A stretch of DNA of 62,690 nucleotides from Streptomyces bungoensis (lineage in GTDB: Bacteria > Actinomycetota > Actinomycetes > Streptomycetales > Streptomycetaceae), in assembly GCF_001514215.1 (NCBI RefSeq), contig NZ_KQ948868.1:133559-196248 (forward strand), given 5' to 3'. Numbering within the stretch: position 1 is the stretch's first letter; every line of letters starts with the position of its first letter. Positions 28,801 to 36,805 of this stretch are shown here, one piece after another. The translations under genes were made by a program, and so were the position numbers. The notes beneath the pieces were generated by a model. That model made no database searches, was not told the origin of the DNA, and was given only the letters and a program-made list of their open reading frames with translations.

Positions 28801-29259
28801 TCGTACGGCGACACCAGCGTCCTGGACAGCAAGGACTTCTTCTACGGCCTGCGCCCGGGCCAGGAGTACTCCGTCGACCTGGAGCCCGGTGTCCGGCTGC
28901 TGATCGAGCTGCAGGCCGTGGGCGAGGCCGACGAGCGCGGGATGCGGACCGTGATGTCCACGCTCAACGGCCAGCTGCGGCCCATCCAGGTGCGGGACCG
29001 GGCGGCCGCCTCGGACGTGCCGGTGACGGAGAAGGCCGACCGGAGCGACCCCGGTCAGGTGGCGGCGCCGTTCGCCGGTGTGGTGACGCTCGCCGTCGCC
29101 GAGGGCGACGAGGTGGCGGCCGGTGCCACCGTGGCCACCATCGAGGCGATGAAGATGGAGGCGACGATCACCGCGCCGAAGGCGGGCCGGATCTCCCGCC
29201 TGGCCATCAACCGGATCCAGCAGGTGGAGGGCGGCGACCTGCTGGTCGTGCTCGCCTGA
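25885..29259 (+). CDS. pyc: Pyruvate carboxylase
   Basis: The 1124-residue protein has the full single-chain pyruvate carboxylase order. A biotin carboxylase domain (1 to about 455) shows NRGEIAIRAFRAG, the Gly-rich AGGGGRGMR loop and EMNPRIQVEHTVTE. A carboxyltransferase domain follows (about 520-800) with GVTDTTFRDAHQSLLATR. The C-terminal biotinyl domain has EAMKMEA, in which Lys1090 carries biotin. It makes oxaloacetate from pyruvate and bicarbonate with ATP, refilling the TCA cycle in the cytoplasm. The length is normal and no active-site motif is missing. The gene is monocistronic and ends at a strong hairpin. Confidence 0.97.
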   Translation: MFRKVLVANRGEIAIRAFRAGYELGARTVAVFPHEDRNSLHRLKADEAYEIGEPGHPVRAYLSVEEIVRAARRAGADAVYPGYGFLSENPELARACEEAGITFVGPSARTLELTGNKARAVAAARAAGVPVLGSSAPSDDIDELVRAAEEIGYPVFVKAVAGGGGRGMRRVADPAQLRESIEAASREAASAFGDPTVFLEKAVVDPRHIEVQILADGEGNVIHLFERDCSLQRRHQKVIELAPAPNLDPELRERICADAVRFAREIGYRNAGTVEFLLDPDGNHVFIEMNPRIQVEHTVTEEVTDVDLVQAQLRIASGETLADLGLSQDTVTLRGAALQCRITTEDPANGFRPDTGRISAYRSPGGSGIRLDGGTTHAGTEISAHFDSMLVKLTCRGRDFRAAIGRARRAVAEFRIRGVATNIPFLQAVLDDPDFQAGRITTSFIEQRPHLLTARHSADRGTKLLTYLADVTVNKPHGERPRLLDPVTKLPPLPAGEPPAGSRQRLVDLGPEGFARQLRESPTIGVTDTTFRDAHQSLLATRVRTKDLLAVAPAVARTLPGLLSLECWGGATYDVALRFLAEDPWERLAALREAVPNICLQMLLRGRNTVGYTPYPTEVTDAFVQEAAATGIDIFRIFDALNDVGQMRPAIEAVRETGTAVAEVALCYTADLNDPAERLYTLDYYLRLAEQIVDAGAHVLAIKDMAGLLRAPAAAKLVSALRREFDLPVHLHTHDTAGGQLATYLAAIQAGADAVDGAVASMAGTTSQPSLSALVAATDHSERPTGLDLQAVGDLEPYWEGVRRIYAPFEAGLASPTGRVYHHEIPGGQLSNLRTQAVALGLGDRFEDIEAMYAAADRILGHLVKVTPSSKVVGDLALHLVGAGVSPADFEATPDRFDIPDSVVGFLRGELGTPPGGWPEPFRTKALKGRGEPKPAPELSAEDREGLAKEPRATLNRLLFPGPTREFDTHRQSYGDTSVLDSKDFFYGLRPGQEYSVDLEPGVRLLIELQAVGEADERGMRTVMSTLNGQLRPIQVRDRAAASDVPVTEKADRSDPGQVAAPFAGVVTLAVAEGDEVAAGATVATIEAMKMEATITAPKAGRISRLAINRIQQVEGGDLLVVLA

Positions 29260-29270
29260 CCCCACGGGCG

Positions 29271-29303
29271 TCCGCCGCGGCCGGGGGGACCGGTCGCGGC
29301 GGA
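29271..29303. terminator. Bidirectional terminator hairpin
   Basis: A 14-bp stem TCCGCCGCGGCCGG with CCGGTCGCGGCGGA (one G-U pair in RNA) and a 5-nt loop lies between the convergent pyc and secreted-protein genes. Confidence 0.75.
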
Positions 29304-29307
29304 GCCG

Positions 29308-29763
29308 TCAGTCCCAGAGCGGGACGTTCATGACCGGCTGGAAGCCCTCCGGCCGGGCACCGGGGTAGGTCAGGCTCAGCCGGGTGAAGTGCTGGACGTC
29401 CGGGTTCTTCTTCCACGGCGCCGGGTGGTCCAGCCGCACGGTCACCCGGTAGGAGTGGAAGCGGCCCGCCGCGCAGTACGGCTGGCAGTCGTTGACGGCG
29501 TTCAGGCCCTCGGCGACCGCCGCGTTCCGTCCCCAGTGCTTCCAGGTCAGCCCGGTCAGGCGGCTGTTGCCGTCGCCGCAGGCCAGGATGAAGTCGGCCG
29601 GGCGCACGGTGCGGTGCCACAGGCAGTCGACCAGCACGGTCCGCGGCGGCTGGACCTGCGCTGCCGGGGCCTGGGGCGGACTGGCCGAGGCCGTCGTCAT
29701 GGCCGCCGTGAGCATGGCTCCCGCAGCGAGGGTGACCGCTGTTCCCATCACTGATCGTCGCAT
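29308..29763 (-). CDS. Small secreted protein of unknown function
   Basis: The 151-residue product has a signal peptide (about 1-33, ending TASAS) and a mature domain of about 115 residues with four Cys (VDCLW, LACGDG, DCQPYCAAG) likely to form disulfides, and many aromatic residues (GLTWKHWGR). It belongs to a type of small secreted proteins common in Streptomyces whose role is unknown to me. ATG 29763 has GGGAGC upstream. Confidence 0.75.
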   Translation of the reverse strand: MRRSVMGTAVTLAAGAMLTAAMTTASASPPQAPAAQVQPPRTVLVDCLWHRTVRPADFILACGDGNSRLTGLTWKHWGRNAAVAEGLNAVNDCQPYCAAGRFHSYRVTVRLDHPAPWKKNPDVQHFTRLSLTYPGARPEGFQPVMNVPLWD

Positions 29764-29864
29764 GGCCGCTCCCGCCCGTCGTACTGTGTCGTACCGCACA
29801 TCGACGCTACGACCGTCCGCCCGGATGCACCAATCGCGCAGGTCGCAGGGTGTGTCCGGTCCTG

Positions 29865-30641
29865 TCAGCGGTGGGCGACGGTCAACCCGTAGAAGGCGAC
29901 CCTGGCTCCCGCGCTGGTGCTGTCCGAGGAGGACTGGTTGTAGGAGCCGGCCTTGAAGTACTGCCTGTACCGCTGGAAGGACGACGGGATCGCGTAGCGG
30001 GTGGTGGTGCCGTTGACGGTCAGCTCGATCGTGTTCCCGCCGGAGACGGCGATGGTGTAGCTCCAGGTCTTTCCGACCGGCACGTGGCCCACGGCGTGCG
30101 GGGTCTGCCCGCCGGAGGGCGAGTCCTCGGTGCCGAGCACGATGTCGCCGCCCGCGTGGTAGTACAGCTCCAGCAGCGGCTTGGTGGAGGAGCCGCCGGA
30201 GCCGAGGTGGATCTGGCCCACGCACACGTTCTCGGTCACCGAGACCACCCGCAGGGTCGCGCTCATCCGGTGCGTACCCGCCAGCGCCCAGTCGGCGGCG
30301 CTGCCGTCGCGGTTCGTCTCCCGCAGCTCCGAGCGGGCGTAGTGGGAGTTCGGGGTGGTCACGCCCTTCTCGGGCGCCCAGAAGCTCATCGCGCCGTCGC
30401 GGGTGTCGGTGTAGAAGTACGCGTCCTGGTAGCCGTTGGCGCCCTGGAGGCGGGAGGAGGGGATGGTGGTGGGCCTGCCGGGTGAGCCGACGGGCTCCTG
30501 GAGCTGCCAGACGGACAGGTCGAAGTTGCCGCCGGGCGCGACGTGCGGATCGGCCGCGGCGGCGCTGCCGCCGGTGAGGGCGCCGAGGGTGAGGGCGAGG
30601 CCCGCGGCGGTGGCCGCCGCGAGGAGCCGGTAACGGGTCAT
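29865..30641 (-). CDS. Secreted alginate lyase, polysaccharide lyase family 7
   Basis: The 258-residue enzyme has a signal peptide (about 1-30, ending AAAA) and one PL7 beta-jelly-roll domain. The three PL7 catalytic blocks are present: RSELRE (about 103), QIH (about 142) and YFKAGSYNQ (about 223), supplying the Arg, Gln/His and Tyr of the active site. Ile in QIH is associated in the family with activity on guluronate-containing alginate; that specificity is inference. The enzyme acts outside the cell on alginate. It lies downstream of the chitinase gene on the same strand but has its own operator-like inverted repeat 20 bp before the start. Confidence 0.9.
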   Translation of the reverse strand: MTRYRLLAAATAAGLALTLGALTGGSAAAADPHVAPGGNFDLSVWQLQEPVGSPGRPTTIPSSRLQGANGYQDAYFYTDTRDGAMSFWAPEKGVTTPNSHYARSELRETNRDGSAADWALAGTHRMSATLRVVSVTENVCVGQIHLGSGGSSTKPLLELYYHAGGDIVLGTEDSPSGGQTPHAVGHVPVGKTWSYTIAVSGGNTIELTVNGTTTRYAIPSSFQRYRQYFKAGSYNQSSSDSTSAGARVAFYGLTVAHR

Positions 30642-30660
30642 GTGGGGGGTCCCTTCGTCG

Positions 30661-30706
30661 GACCAGGATGCGTTCAGCTACGTGAACACCGAACGCATCC
30701 TTGGTC
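30661..30706. promoter_or_regulatory. Long inverted repeat upstream of the alginate lyase
   Basis: GACCAGGATGCGTTC (30661-30675) is mirrored by GAACGCATCCTTGGTC (30691-30706) with one extra base, around a 15-nt centre. A second, inner repeat TTCA/TGAA lies within. The position just before the ATG and the absence of a T-run favour an operator over a terminator. Confidence 0.55.
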
Positions 30707-30768
30707 GCCGGTGACCCGAGAAGCTAAAGGTCTGAACCAGGCGCGTCAAGAGGTGCGGCAGCCGGAGG

Positions 30769-31989
30769 TCAGCAGGTGCCCTCGTCCTCCCAGGGCCCCC
30801 ACTGCGGGGCGCCGGGGACCTCGTTCTGCGTCCACCACTTGGCCTTCCAGTTGTGCCTGCCGTACGAGACCTCGTCGCCGCCCGTGTAGACCGCGGACGA
30901 ACTCCAGGCGGCCTTGCAGGAGTTGCCCGGCGGGGTCGGGCTCGGCGTAGGTGTCGACGTCGGGGGAGTGGTGGGCGGGGTCGCTCCCGCGAACTTCACC
31001 GAGTACTTCGCGAAGTCCCAGGAGTTCTGCGGCACGCTGGAGCACGTGCCGGACGTGCGGCCGCCGTTGTCGGGCGGAGAGCACTGGCGGTCGCGGTTCA
31101 GCGACCAGAACGTGAACCGGTCCATGTGGTGGCCGGTGGCGTAGTCCAGCACGGTCTGGAAGTCGTCCTGCGTGAAGTACTCGCCGGTGTCGCTGCGGCC
31201 GTTCATGCCGGAGAAGCCCTCGTGGGCGTAGGCGGTCGCCTCGTCCCAGCCGAAGGTGGACTGCAGGATCCCGTTGAACTTGGTGAGCGCGCTCGTCTGG
31301 CTCGCCGCCCCGTTGAAGCCGCCGTCGAACGGCATGATGGAGAAGTTGTTCGGGGTGAACCCCTGCGACCTGGCCTCCAGCAGCATCTGCTTGCCGAACC
31401 AGCCGGTGCCGTCCGCCGTGCCGGCGGTGGTCACCGAGACGTACAGGCCCGGGTTGTTCTGCTGCAGGATCTTCGCGGCGCCGATCTCGTTCCGGATGGC
31501 GGCGGTGTTCTCGTACTCCGGCTCCTCGAGGTCGAAGTCGATGGCGTGCAGGCCGTACTTGGTGATGACCTGCTGGTACGCCGCCGCCGTGGCGGCCGCG
31601 TCGGAGCAGGTCTGCCCGAGCTTGGTGCCGCCGTAGCCGCCGGCGGACACGGAGACGTCACCGCCCTTGGCGCGGATGGCGTCGATGACCGCCCGGACGG
31701 CCGTGTCGGAGGAGACCGCGGCGGTGCCGCCCCAGGTCGGGGTGCAGCCGCCACCGTTCGGCGCCAGGACGAAGGCCAGCTGGAAGGCCTTGAGACCGGT
31801 GGCGTCCATGAGGGCGGACGCGTCCGGCGGGTCGTTGTCCAGCGGCATCAGGTACGGGGCGGCCGCGTACCAGCGGTTGCCGAGCGCGCCGGTCGCGCCC
31901 GAGGCGGAGCCCGCGACGAACGCGGTCGTGCCCGCGGCGGCCAGCGCGACGGCGGCCGCCGCGCCCAGACATGCGTGAAGACGTCTCAC
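30769..31989 (-). CDS. Secreted GH18 chitinase with C-terminal chitin-binding domain
   Basis: The 406-residue protein has a signal peptide (about 1-31), a GH18 catalytic domain (about 35-325) and, after a Thr/Pro linker, a CBM5/12-type chitin-binding module (about 360-406, with AWSSSAVYTGGDEVSYGRHNWKA split across its Trp/Tyr core). The catalytic strand reads HAIDFDLEE, which keeps DxDxE with the acid Glu but has His at the first Asp of the longer consensus. The SAGG motif (VSVSAGGYGG) is also present. It degrades chitin outside the cell. Two dre-like palindromes in the promoter point to DasR control. Confidence 0.93.
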   Translation of the reverse strand: MRRLHACLGAAAAVALAAAGTTAFVAGSASGATGALGNRWYAAAPYLMPLDNDPPDASALMDATGLKAFQLAFVLAPNGGGCTPTWGGTAAVSSDTAVRAVIDAIRAKGGDVSVSAGGYGGTKLGQTCSDAAATAAAYQQVITKYGLHAIDFDLEEPEYENTAAIRNEIGAAKILQQNNPGLYVSVTTAGTADGTGWFGKQMLLEARSQGFTPNNFSIMPFDGGFNGAASQTSALTKFNGILQSTFGWDEATAYAHEGFSGMNGRSDTGEYFTQDDFQTVLDYATGHHMDRFTFWSLNRDRQCSPPDNGGRTSGTCSSVPQNSWDFAKYSVKFAGATPPTTPPTSTPTPSPTPPGNSCKAAWSSSAVYTGGDEVSYGRHNWKAKWWTQNEVPGAPQWGPWEDEGTC

Positions 31990-32059
31990 TGCGTGCCTCC
32001 AGAGGTGTGGGGTGGGGGAGGGCCCCAGCCTCGGGGAGCTGTTGAGGGCACGTCAATAG

Positions 32060-32075
32060 GTTGGTCTAGTCCAAC
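32060..32075. promoter_or_regulatory. dre-like palindrome (DasR), proximal
   Basis: GTTGGTCTAGTCCAAC is a palindrome centred on CTAG that closely fits the DasR responsive element ACTGGTCTAGACCACT. It lies about 70 bp upstream of the chitinase start. Confidence 0.7.
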
Positions 32076-32081
32076 TTGCTC

Positions 32082-32097
32082 TTTGGACTAGACCATA
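32082..32097. promoter_or_regulatory. dre-like palindrome (DasR), distal
   Basis: TTTGGACTAGACCATA is a second dre-like element, 22 bp from the first in centre-to-centre distance, about two helical turns. Confidence 0.68.
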
Positions 32098-32105
32098 CGA
32101 ATTCT

Positions 32106-32522
32106 TTACCGATCGTGCTTCCGCAGCACGATCTGGGTCTGCGTGGTCTGCCCGACCAGCCGGTCCCGGTCGTCGCGCAGGTCGGTCTGCACCACGACGA
32201 GGGTTCCGCCGAGGTGCAGCGGGCGGGCCGTGGCGCGCACGCGCCCGGCGGTGACCGCCCGCAGGAAGTTCGTCTTCGACTCCACCGTCGAGGTGCCCGA
32301 GGCGCCCTCGGGCAGGTTCAGGTACGCGCACACGGCTCCGACGCTGTCCGCGAGCGCCATCAGCGCCCCGCCGTGCAGCGCCCCGCCCACCGTGCAGGCG
32401 TCCGGCGACCACTCCAGACTCCCCTCGGTGCGCTCGGCCGCGGCCTCGTGCAACTCGATGCCCAGCCGGGCCGCGAAGGGCATCGCGGCCAGCAGTTGTG
32501 CGGGGTTCGGGAGGGACGACAT
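32106..32522 (-). CDS. PaaI-family hotdog thioesterase
   Basis: The 138-residue product is a single hotdog fold with the PaaI/YbgC-type signature GGALHGGALMALADSVGAVCA and a TVESKTNFLRAVTAGRV strand pair. It likely hydrolyses acyl-CoA esters in the cytoplasm. ATG 32522 has GGAAAGGCGG upstream. The distal dre element ends 9 bp beyond its stop, so the gene converges toward the chitinase promoter region in tandem orientation. Confidence 0.88.
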   Translation of the reverse strand: MSSLPNPAQLLAAMPFAARLGIELHEAAAERTEGSLEWSPDACTVGGALHGGALMALADSVGAVCAYLNLPEGASGTSTVESKTNFLRAVTAGRVRATARPLHLGGTLVVVQTDLRDDRDRLVGQTTQTQIVLRKHDR

Positions 32523-32872
32523 GGCGTACCGCCTTTCCTGGATACCGCGGTGCTCCGGACGTTGATCAGGCAGTGTCGCAGCACCTTCGGACCGACCGGC
32601 GCGAACGCGCCAGCCTGCGCCCACCGATGCCCCCTTGACAGGGTGCGTACTGTTTCGCCACGTTTGAGCATCGGCCGAGCGCCGACGCACGGCGGGGATC
32701 CACGGGGGGATCCGCGGACAGCACAAGCAACGGCAGGGCGCGCCCGGCGCGTCATGGGGGGAGCGGTCGCCCATGCGATCCAGAAGCCGTCATCCACACA
32801 CCTCACCGGCCCGTTCCCGTGCCGCGGACGACAGACCGCCGGCGGCGCGGCCGGAAGGACGGTCGAGCTGAG
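32523..32872. other. Divergent intergenic region
   Basis: About 350 bp between the divergent thioesterase and acetyltransferase genes. A TTGACA (32634-32639) suggests a plus-strand promoter but its -10 partner is poor. I see no additional gene. Confidence 0.45.
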
Positions 32873-33982
32873 GTGGAGATCACCATCCACAGACCCGGTG
32901 AGCTGACCTCCGCACTGCGCGGAGCCTGGCACCGGGCGATGGACGAGTCGCCCGAGTACGCCAACCCGTTCCTCGCACCCGAGTTCGCCCTCGGGGTCGG
33001 CCGCCGGCGCGGCGGCGTGCGGGTGGCGGTCCTGCGGGAGGGCGGGGAACCGGTCGGCTTCCTCCCGTACGAGCGCGGCCCCCTCGGCACCGGCCGGGCC
33101 GTCGGGCTCGGACTGTCCGACTGCCAGGCCCTCGTGCACCGGCCCGGAGTCACCTGGGACACCGGCGAACTGCTGCGCGCCTGCGGGCTCAGTGTCTTCG
33201 AGTTCGACCATCTCGTCCAGGAGCAGCGGCCGTTCGCCCCGCACGTCACCGGCACCTTCGCCTCACCGGTGATCGACGTCAAGCCCGGCGACGGCGGATA
33301 CCCGCAGTGGCTGCGCGCGGCCTACCCGGGGCTGGCCAAGACGACGCTGAAGAAGGAACGCCGGCTCGGGCGGGATGTCGGGGAGGTGCGCTTCGCGTTC
33401 GACGAACGCGATCCGGGGCTGCTGCGCACGCTCATGCGGTGGAAGTCCGCCCAGTACCGGCGCACCGGCCGCATGGACCGGTTCGCCCGGCCCTGGATCG
33501 TGGACCTGGTGGACCACCTCTTCCACGTCCGCGAGGAGCACTTCACCGGAGTGCTGTCCGTGCTGTACGCCGGGGACCGCCCGGTCGCCGCCCACTTCGG
33601 CCCCCGCTCCAGCACGGTGCTGGCCGCATGGTTCACCGCCTACGACCCCGAACTGCCCTCCTACTCGCCCGGGTTGATGATGCACCTGCGGACCGCCGAG
33701 GCCGCCGCCCGGCACGGCGTGACGCTGGTCGACCTCGGGCGGGGCGACAAGGAGTACAAGGACTGGCTGAAGACCCGGGAGCTCCGGGTCGGCGAGGGCT
33801 TCGCCGCCCGCCCCCACCCGGTGGCCGTGGCCCAGCGCATGTGGCGCAGGCCGGTGCGCGGCCTGCGGAACACGGTCCTGGCCCACCCCCGGCTGCGCGA
33901 GCCCGCCGACCGGCTGCTGAGGACGGCGGGCCGGCTGCGCACCCGGGGCGGGCCCGCGGCGGCCTCCGCACCGGGGGCCTGA
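32873..33982 (+). CDS. GNAT acetyltransferase of the BioF2/FemAB-like type
   Basis: The product of about 369 residues has two GNAT-like halves: an N-terminal half with FLAPEFALGVGR and an acetyl-CoA or aminoacyl-type C-terminal half with VGEVRFAFDERDPGLL, WKSAQYRRTGR and LGRGDKEYKDWLKTR. That last motif is diagnostic of the BioF2-like acetyltransferases involved in polysaccharide or cell-envelope modification. Start GTG 32873 gives VEITIHRPGEL; an in-frame GTG at 32819 would add a basic 18-residue extension and cannot be excluded, since neither has an ideal ribosome site. No polysaccharide cluster surrounds it. Confidence 0.8.
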   Translation: MEITIHRPGELTSALRGAWHRAMDESPEYANPFLAPEFALGVGRRRGGVRVAVLREGGEPVGFLPYERGPLGTGRAVGLGLSDCQALVHRPGVTWDTGELLRACGLSVFEFDHLVQEQRPFAPHVTGTFASPVIDVKPGDGGYPQWLRAAYPGLAKTTLKKERRLGRDVGEVRFAFDERDPGLLRTLMRWKSAQYRRTGRMDRFARPWIVDLVDHLFHVREEHFTGVLSVLYAGDRPVAAHFGPRSSTVLAAWFTAYDPELPSYSPGLMMHLRTAEAAARHGVTLVDLGRGDKEYKDWLKTRELRVGEGFAARPHPVAVAQRMWRRPVRGLRNTVLAHPRLREPADRLLRTAGRLRTRGGPAAASAPGA

Positions 33983-34128
33983 GCGCCCCCGCCCGTAAAA
34001 ACCGCCGCCGGAGCCGCCGTTGGTGGCAGGTTCTCGTCAAAGTTTGGCCAAGCAGCGGACATTCACCCGCACACATGATCGGGTCTCCTGCGTCGGCCGT
34101 GTCGATGCCCGTTCCGGGAGGTCCCCAG

Positions 34129-36771
34129 GTGTCCGTACCCAACCGCAGCAGACGGTGGCTCACCGTCTGCGCGCTCACCGCGTCCGCCGCGCTCGTCGCG
34201 ATACCCCCGTCATCAGCCTCCGGACGCGGGGGCACCAGCCCCTTCGGCGTCCGGACCCTGGCCCAACTCGCCAAGGAACGACAGCAGTCGGTGGGGGCCA
34301 TGTCCCCGCACCTGCAGGCCGACGACGACGGCGGCAACGAGGCGGACGAGATCGCCGAGGGCGCCGACCAGTACGCCGAGGCCCGCACCTCACCCGGTGT
34401 CATCGCCCCCGGCGCCTACGGCGCGGCCTGGCGCAGCCTGCAGAAACTGCACGGCACCGGCGGCAGCTGGCGGGACATCACCCGGCTGCCCTACAACTCC
34501 GACGACGCGCGCTACCGCGACATCGACTCCAACTCCGGCGGCGGGTCCGGCAACGTCACCGGCCGCATGGCCGCCCTCGCGGCCGACGACGACGGCTACG
34601 TCTACGCGGGCAGCGCCGGCGGCGGCGTGTGGCGCTCGCACAGCGGCGGCGGCCACTGGCAGCCCATCAGCGACCGGCTGCCCGCCCAGTCCACCGGCGC
34701 CCTCGCCCTCGACGGCGCGGGCCGGCTGTGGCTCGGCACCGGCGAGGCCACGACCAACGCGGACGCCTACCTCGGCAGCGGCGTCTACGTCCTCGCCCAC
34801 CCGCACCACGGCACCTTCTCGGCGCGGCGACGGGTCGGCGGCGACGAGCTGGACAGCACCACCATCCACGAACTGCGCTTCGGCGGCGGCACGGTGTGGG
34901 CGGCCACCAGCGAGGGCGTGTGGAGCCACTCCACGAAGAAGCTGAGCGGCCCCTGGAAGCAGGAGTTCGCACCCAACCCGGACTACCTGCCGGGTGGTTC
35001 GAAGGCAGACGACCCGAACGCCCCGTACAAGAACATCGCCAACGACATCGCGATCGACCCCAAGGACCCCTCCAAGGTGGTCCTGGCCGTCGGCTGGCGC
35101 AGCGGCGACGACTACAACGGCTTCTACACCAGGACCGGCGGCACCTGGACCCGGATCACCAGCGGCCTCGGTGACCTCCCGGCCGACGCCGACAACGTCG
35201 GCAACGTCACCTTCGCCCGCTCCGCCGACGGCTCCCGCTACTACGCCATCGACCAGTCGCCGGAGCAGCTCAACACCAACCCGGACAGCGGCCTGGAGGG
35301 CATCTACGTCTCCAGGTCCGGCTCCCCGGCCGGCCCCTGGACGAAGATCGCCGACTACAAGGGCCTGGCCGCCGACAACTCGGCGCTGACCTCGCCCGGC
35401 TACATGCCCGGCGTGCAGGCCTGGTACAACCAGTTCCTCGCCGTCGACCCCGCCGACCCGCAGCACGTGTACGCGGGCCTGGAGGAGGTCTACGAGACCC
35501 AGGACGGCGGCACCACCTGGTCCACGGTCGGCCCGTACTGGAACTTCGGCTTCTCCTGCTGGAGCATCGACCCGGCCAAGCAGACCGGCGACTGCCACCA
35601 GACCACCCACTCCGACCAGCACGGCGTGGCGATCGGCCGCTACCACGGCAAGCCGTACGTCTACGTCGGCAACGACGGCGGTGTCTACAAGCGCCCGGTG
35701 CGCGGCGCCCAGGACAGCGACGGCCACGCCACCGACTGGTCGTCCCTCAACGACGGCACCATCGACGCCCTGCAGTACTACTCGGTGGGCGTCGGCAACG
35801 ACCCCGGCCACCGGGGTGTCGCCGTCACCGGCGGCCTCCAGGACAACGGCCAGTCGATCCTGCGCAGCGACGACAAGGTGATGGGCTCCAACTTCGGCGG
35901 CGACGGCGGCGACACCCTCACCGACCCGGCCAACGGCTGCAACATCGCGCAGGAGTACGTCTACCTCGCCGTCCAGGTCACCCAGAACTGCGCGGTCAAC
36001 GACGGCGGCTGGACCACCGACCCGAGCAAGGCCACCTCCTACGGCGTCGCCCCGCCCGACAACGCCACCAGCGAGGCCCGCTTCATCGCCCCGCTCACCA
36101 CCGACCAGAAGAACGGCTCCACCTGGATCGCCGGCGGCCGCCACATCTGGGTGCAGACCCATGGCTACGCCATCCGCAGCGGCTCGGAGTGGACCAGCGT
36201 GCACGACCTCGGCAAGGGCCGGGCCGCGACCGCCGTCGCCGCCTCGGGCGGCAGGATCTACGCCGCCTGGTGCGGCCCCTGCAACAACCAGGGCTTCGCC
36301 CGGGGCATCGCGGTCGGCAACGCCGACGGCACCGGCTGGCACGACATCGCGCTGCCGGTGGACGGCACCGTACCCAACCGCTACCTCAGCGGCTTCGCCG
36401 TCGACCCGAAGAACGCCGACCACGTCTTCCTCGCGGTCAACGGCTTCTCCCGGCACTGGACCGAGGGCCCGGGCGCGGGGATCGGCCACGTCTTCGAGTC
36501 CACGGACGGCGGCACCACCTGGAAGGACATCTCGGCCAACCTGCCCGACGTGCCCACCGACGCCGCGCTGGTGACCGCGAAGGGCGGCCTCGTCGTCGCC
36601 ACCGACCTCGGCGTGGTCTACCGGGCGCCGGGCAGCACGGCCTGGCAGCGCGTCGGACAGCTGCCGGCCGTCGCCGTCCTGCAGCTGAAGACCAGCCCCG
36701 ACGGCCGCACCCTGTACGCGGCCACCCACGGCCGCGGCCTGCGCACCATCCGGATGCGCGACCTCGACTGA
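34129..36771 (+). CDS. Large secreted beta-propeller (BNR/Asp-box) protein
   Basis: The 880-residue protein has a signal peptide (about 1-31, ending SSASG) and then many Asp-box loops, such as TQDGGTTWS and STDGGTTWKDIS, spaced through the chain. These mark sialidase/sortilin-type beta-propellers; repeated GVYKRP/GVWRSH/GVVYRAP strands support the same fold. No sialidase catalytic Arg triad can be identified by eye, so an enzymatic role is uncertain and carbohydrate or protein binding is possible. GTG 34129 with GGGAGG upstream gives the correct signal peptide. It is monocistronic. Confidence 0.82.
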   Translation: MSVPNRSRRWLTVCALTASAALVAIPPSSASGRGGTSPFGVRTLAQLAKERQQSVGAMSPHLQADDDGGNEADEIAEGADQYAEARTSPGVIAPGAYGAAWRSLQKLHGTGGSWRDITRLPYNSDDARYRDIDSNSGGGSGNVTGRMAALAADDDGYVYAGSAGGGVWRSHSGGGHWQPISDRLPAQSTGALALDGAGRLWLGTGEATTNADAYLGSGVYVLAHPHHGTFSARRRVGGDELDSTTIHELRFGGGTVWAATSEGVWSHSTKKLSGPWKQEFAPNPDYLPGGSKADDPNAPYKNIANDIAIDPKDPSKVVLAVGWRSGDDYNGFYTRTGGTWTRITSGLGDLPADADNVGNVTFARSADGSRYYAIDQSPEQLNTNPDSGLEGIYVSRSGSPAGPWTKIADYKGLAADNSALTSPGYMPGVQAWYNQFLAVDPADPQHVYAGLEEVYETQDGGTTWSTVGPYWNFGFSCWSIDPAKQTGDCHQTTHSDQHGVAIGRYHGKPYVYVGNDGGVYKRPVRGAQDSDGHATDWSSLNDGTIDALQYYSVGVGNDPGHRGVAVTGGLQDNGQSILRSDDKVMGSNFGGDGGDTLTDPANGCNIAQEYVYLAVQVTQNCAVNDGGWTTDPSKATSYGVAPPDNATSEARFIAPLTTDQKNGSTWIAGGRHIWVQTHGYAIRSGSEWTSVHDLGKGRAATAVAASGGRIYAAWCGPCNNQGFARGIAVGNADGTGWHDIALPVDGTVPNRYLSGFAVDPKNADHVFLAVNGFSRHWTEGPGAGIGHVFESTDGGTTWKDISANLPDVPTDAALVTAKGGLVVATDLGVVYRAPGSTAWQRVGQLPAVAVLQLKTSPDGRTLYAATHGRGLRTIRMRDLD

Positions 36772-36805
36772 GCGCTCCCGCCCGCGACGAGAGGTGGCCT
36801 CCGGG

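Noticed and set aside
25711..29265. 1184-codon minus-strand open frame opposite pyruvate carboxylase
   Set aside because: The plus strand encodes a complete, motif-perfect pyruvate carboxylase; the antisense frame is a GC artefact.
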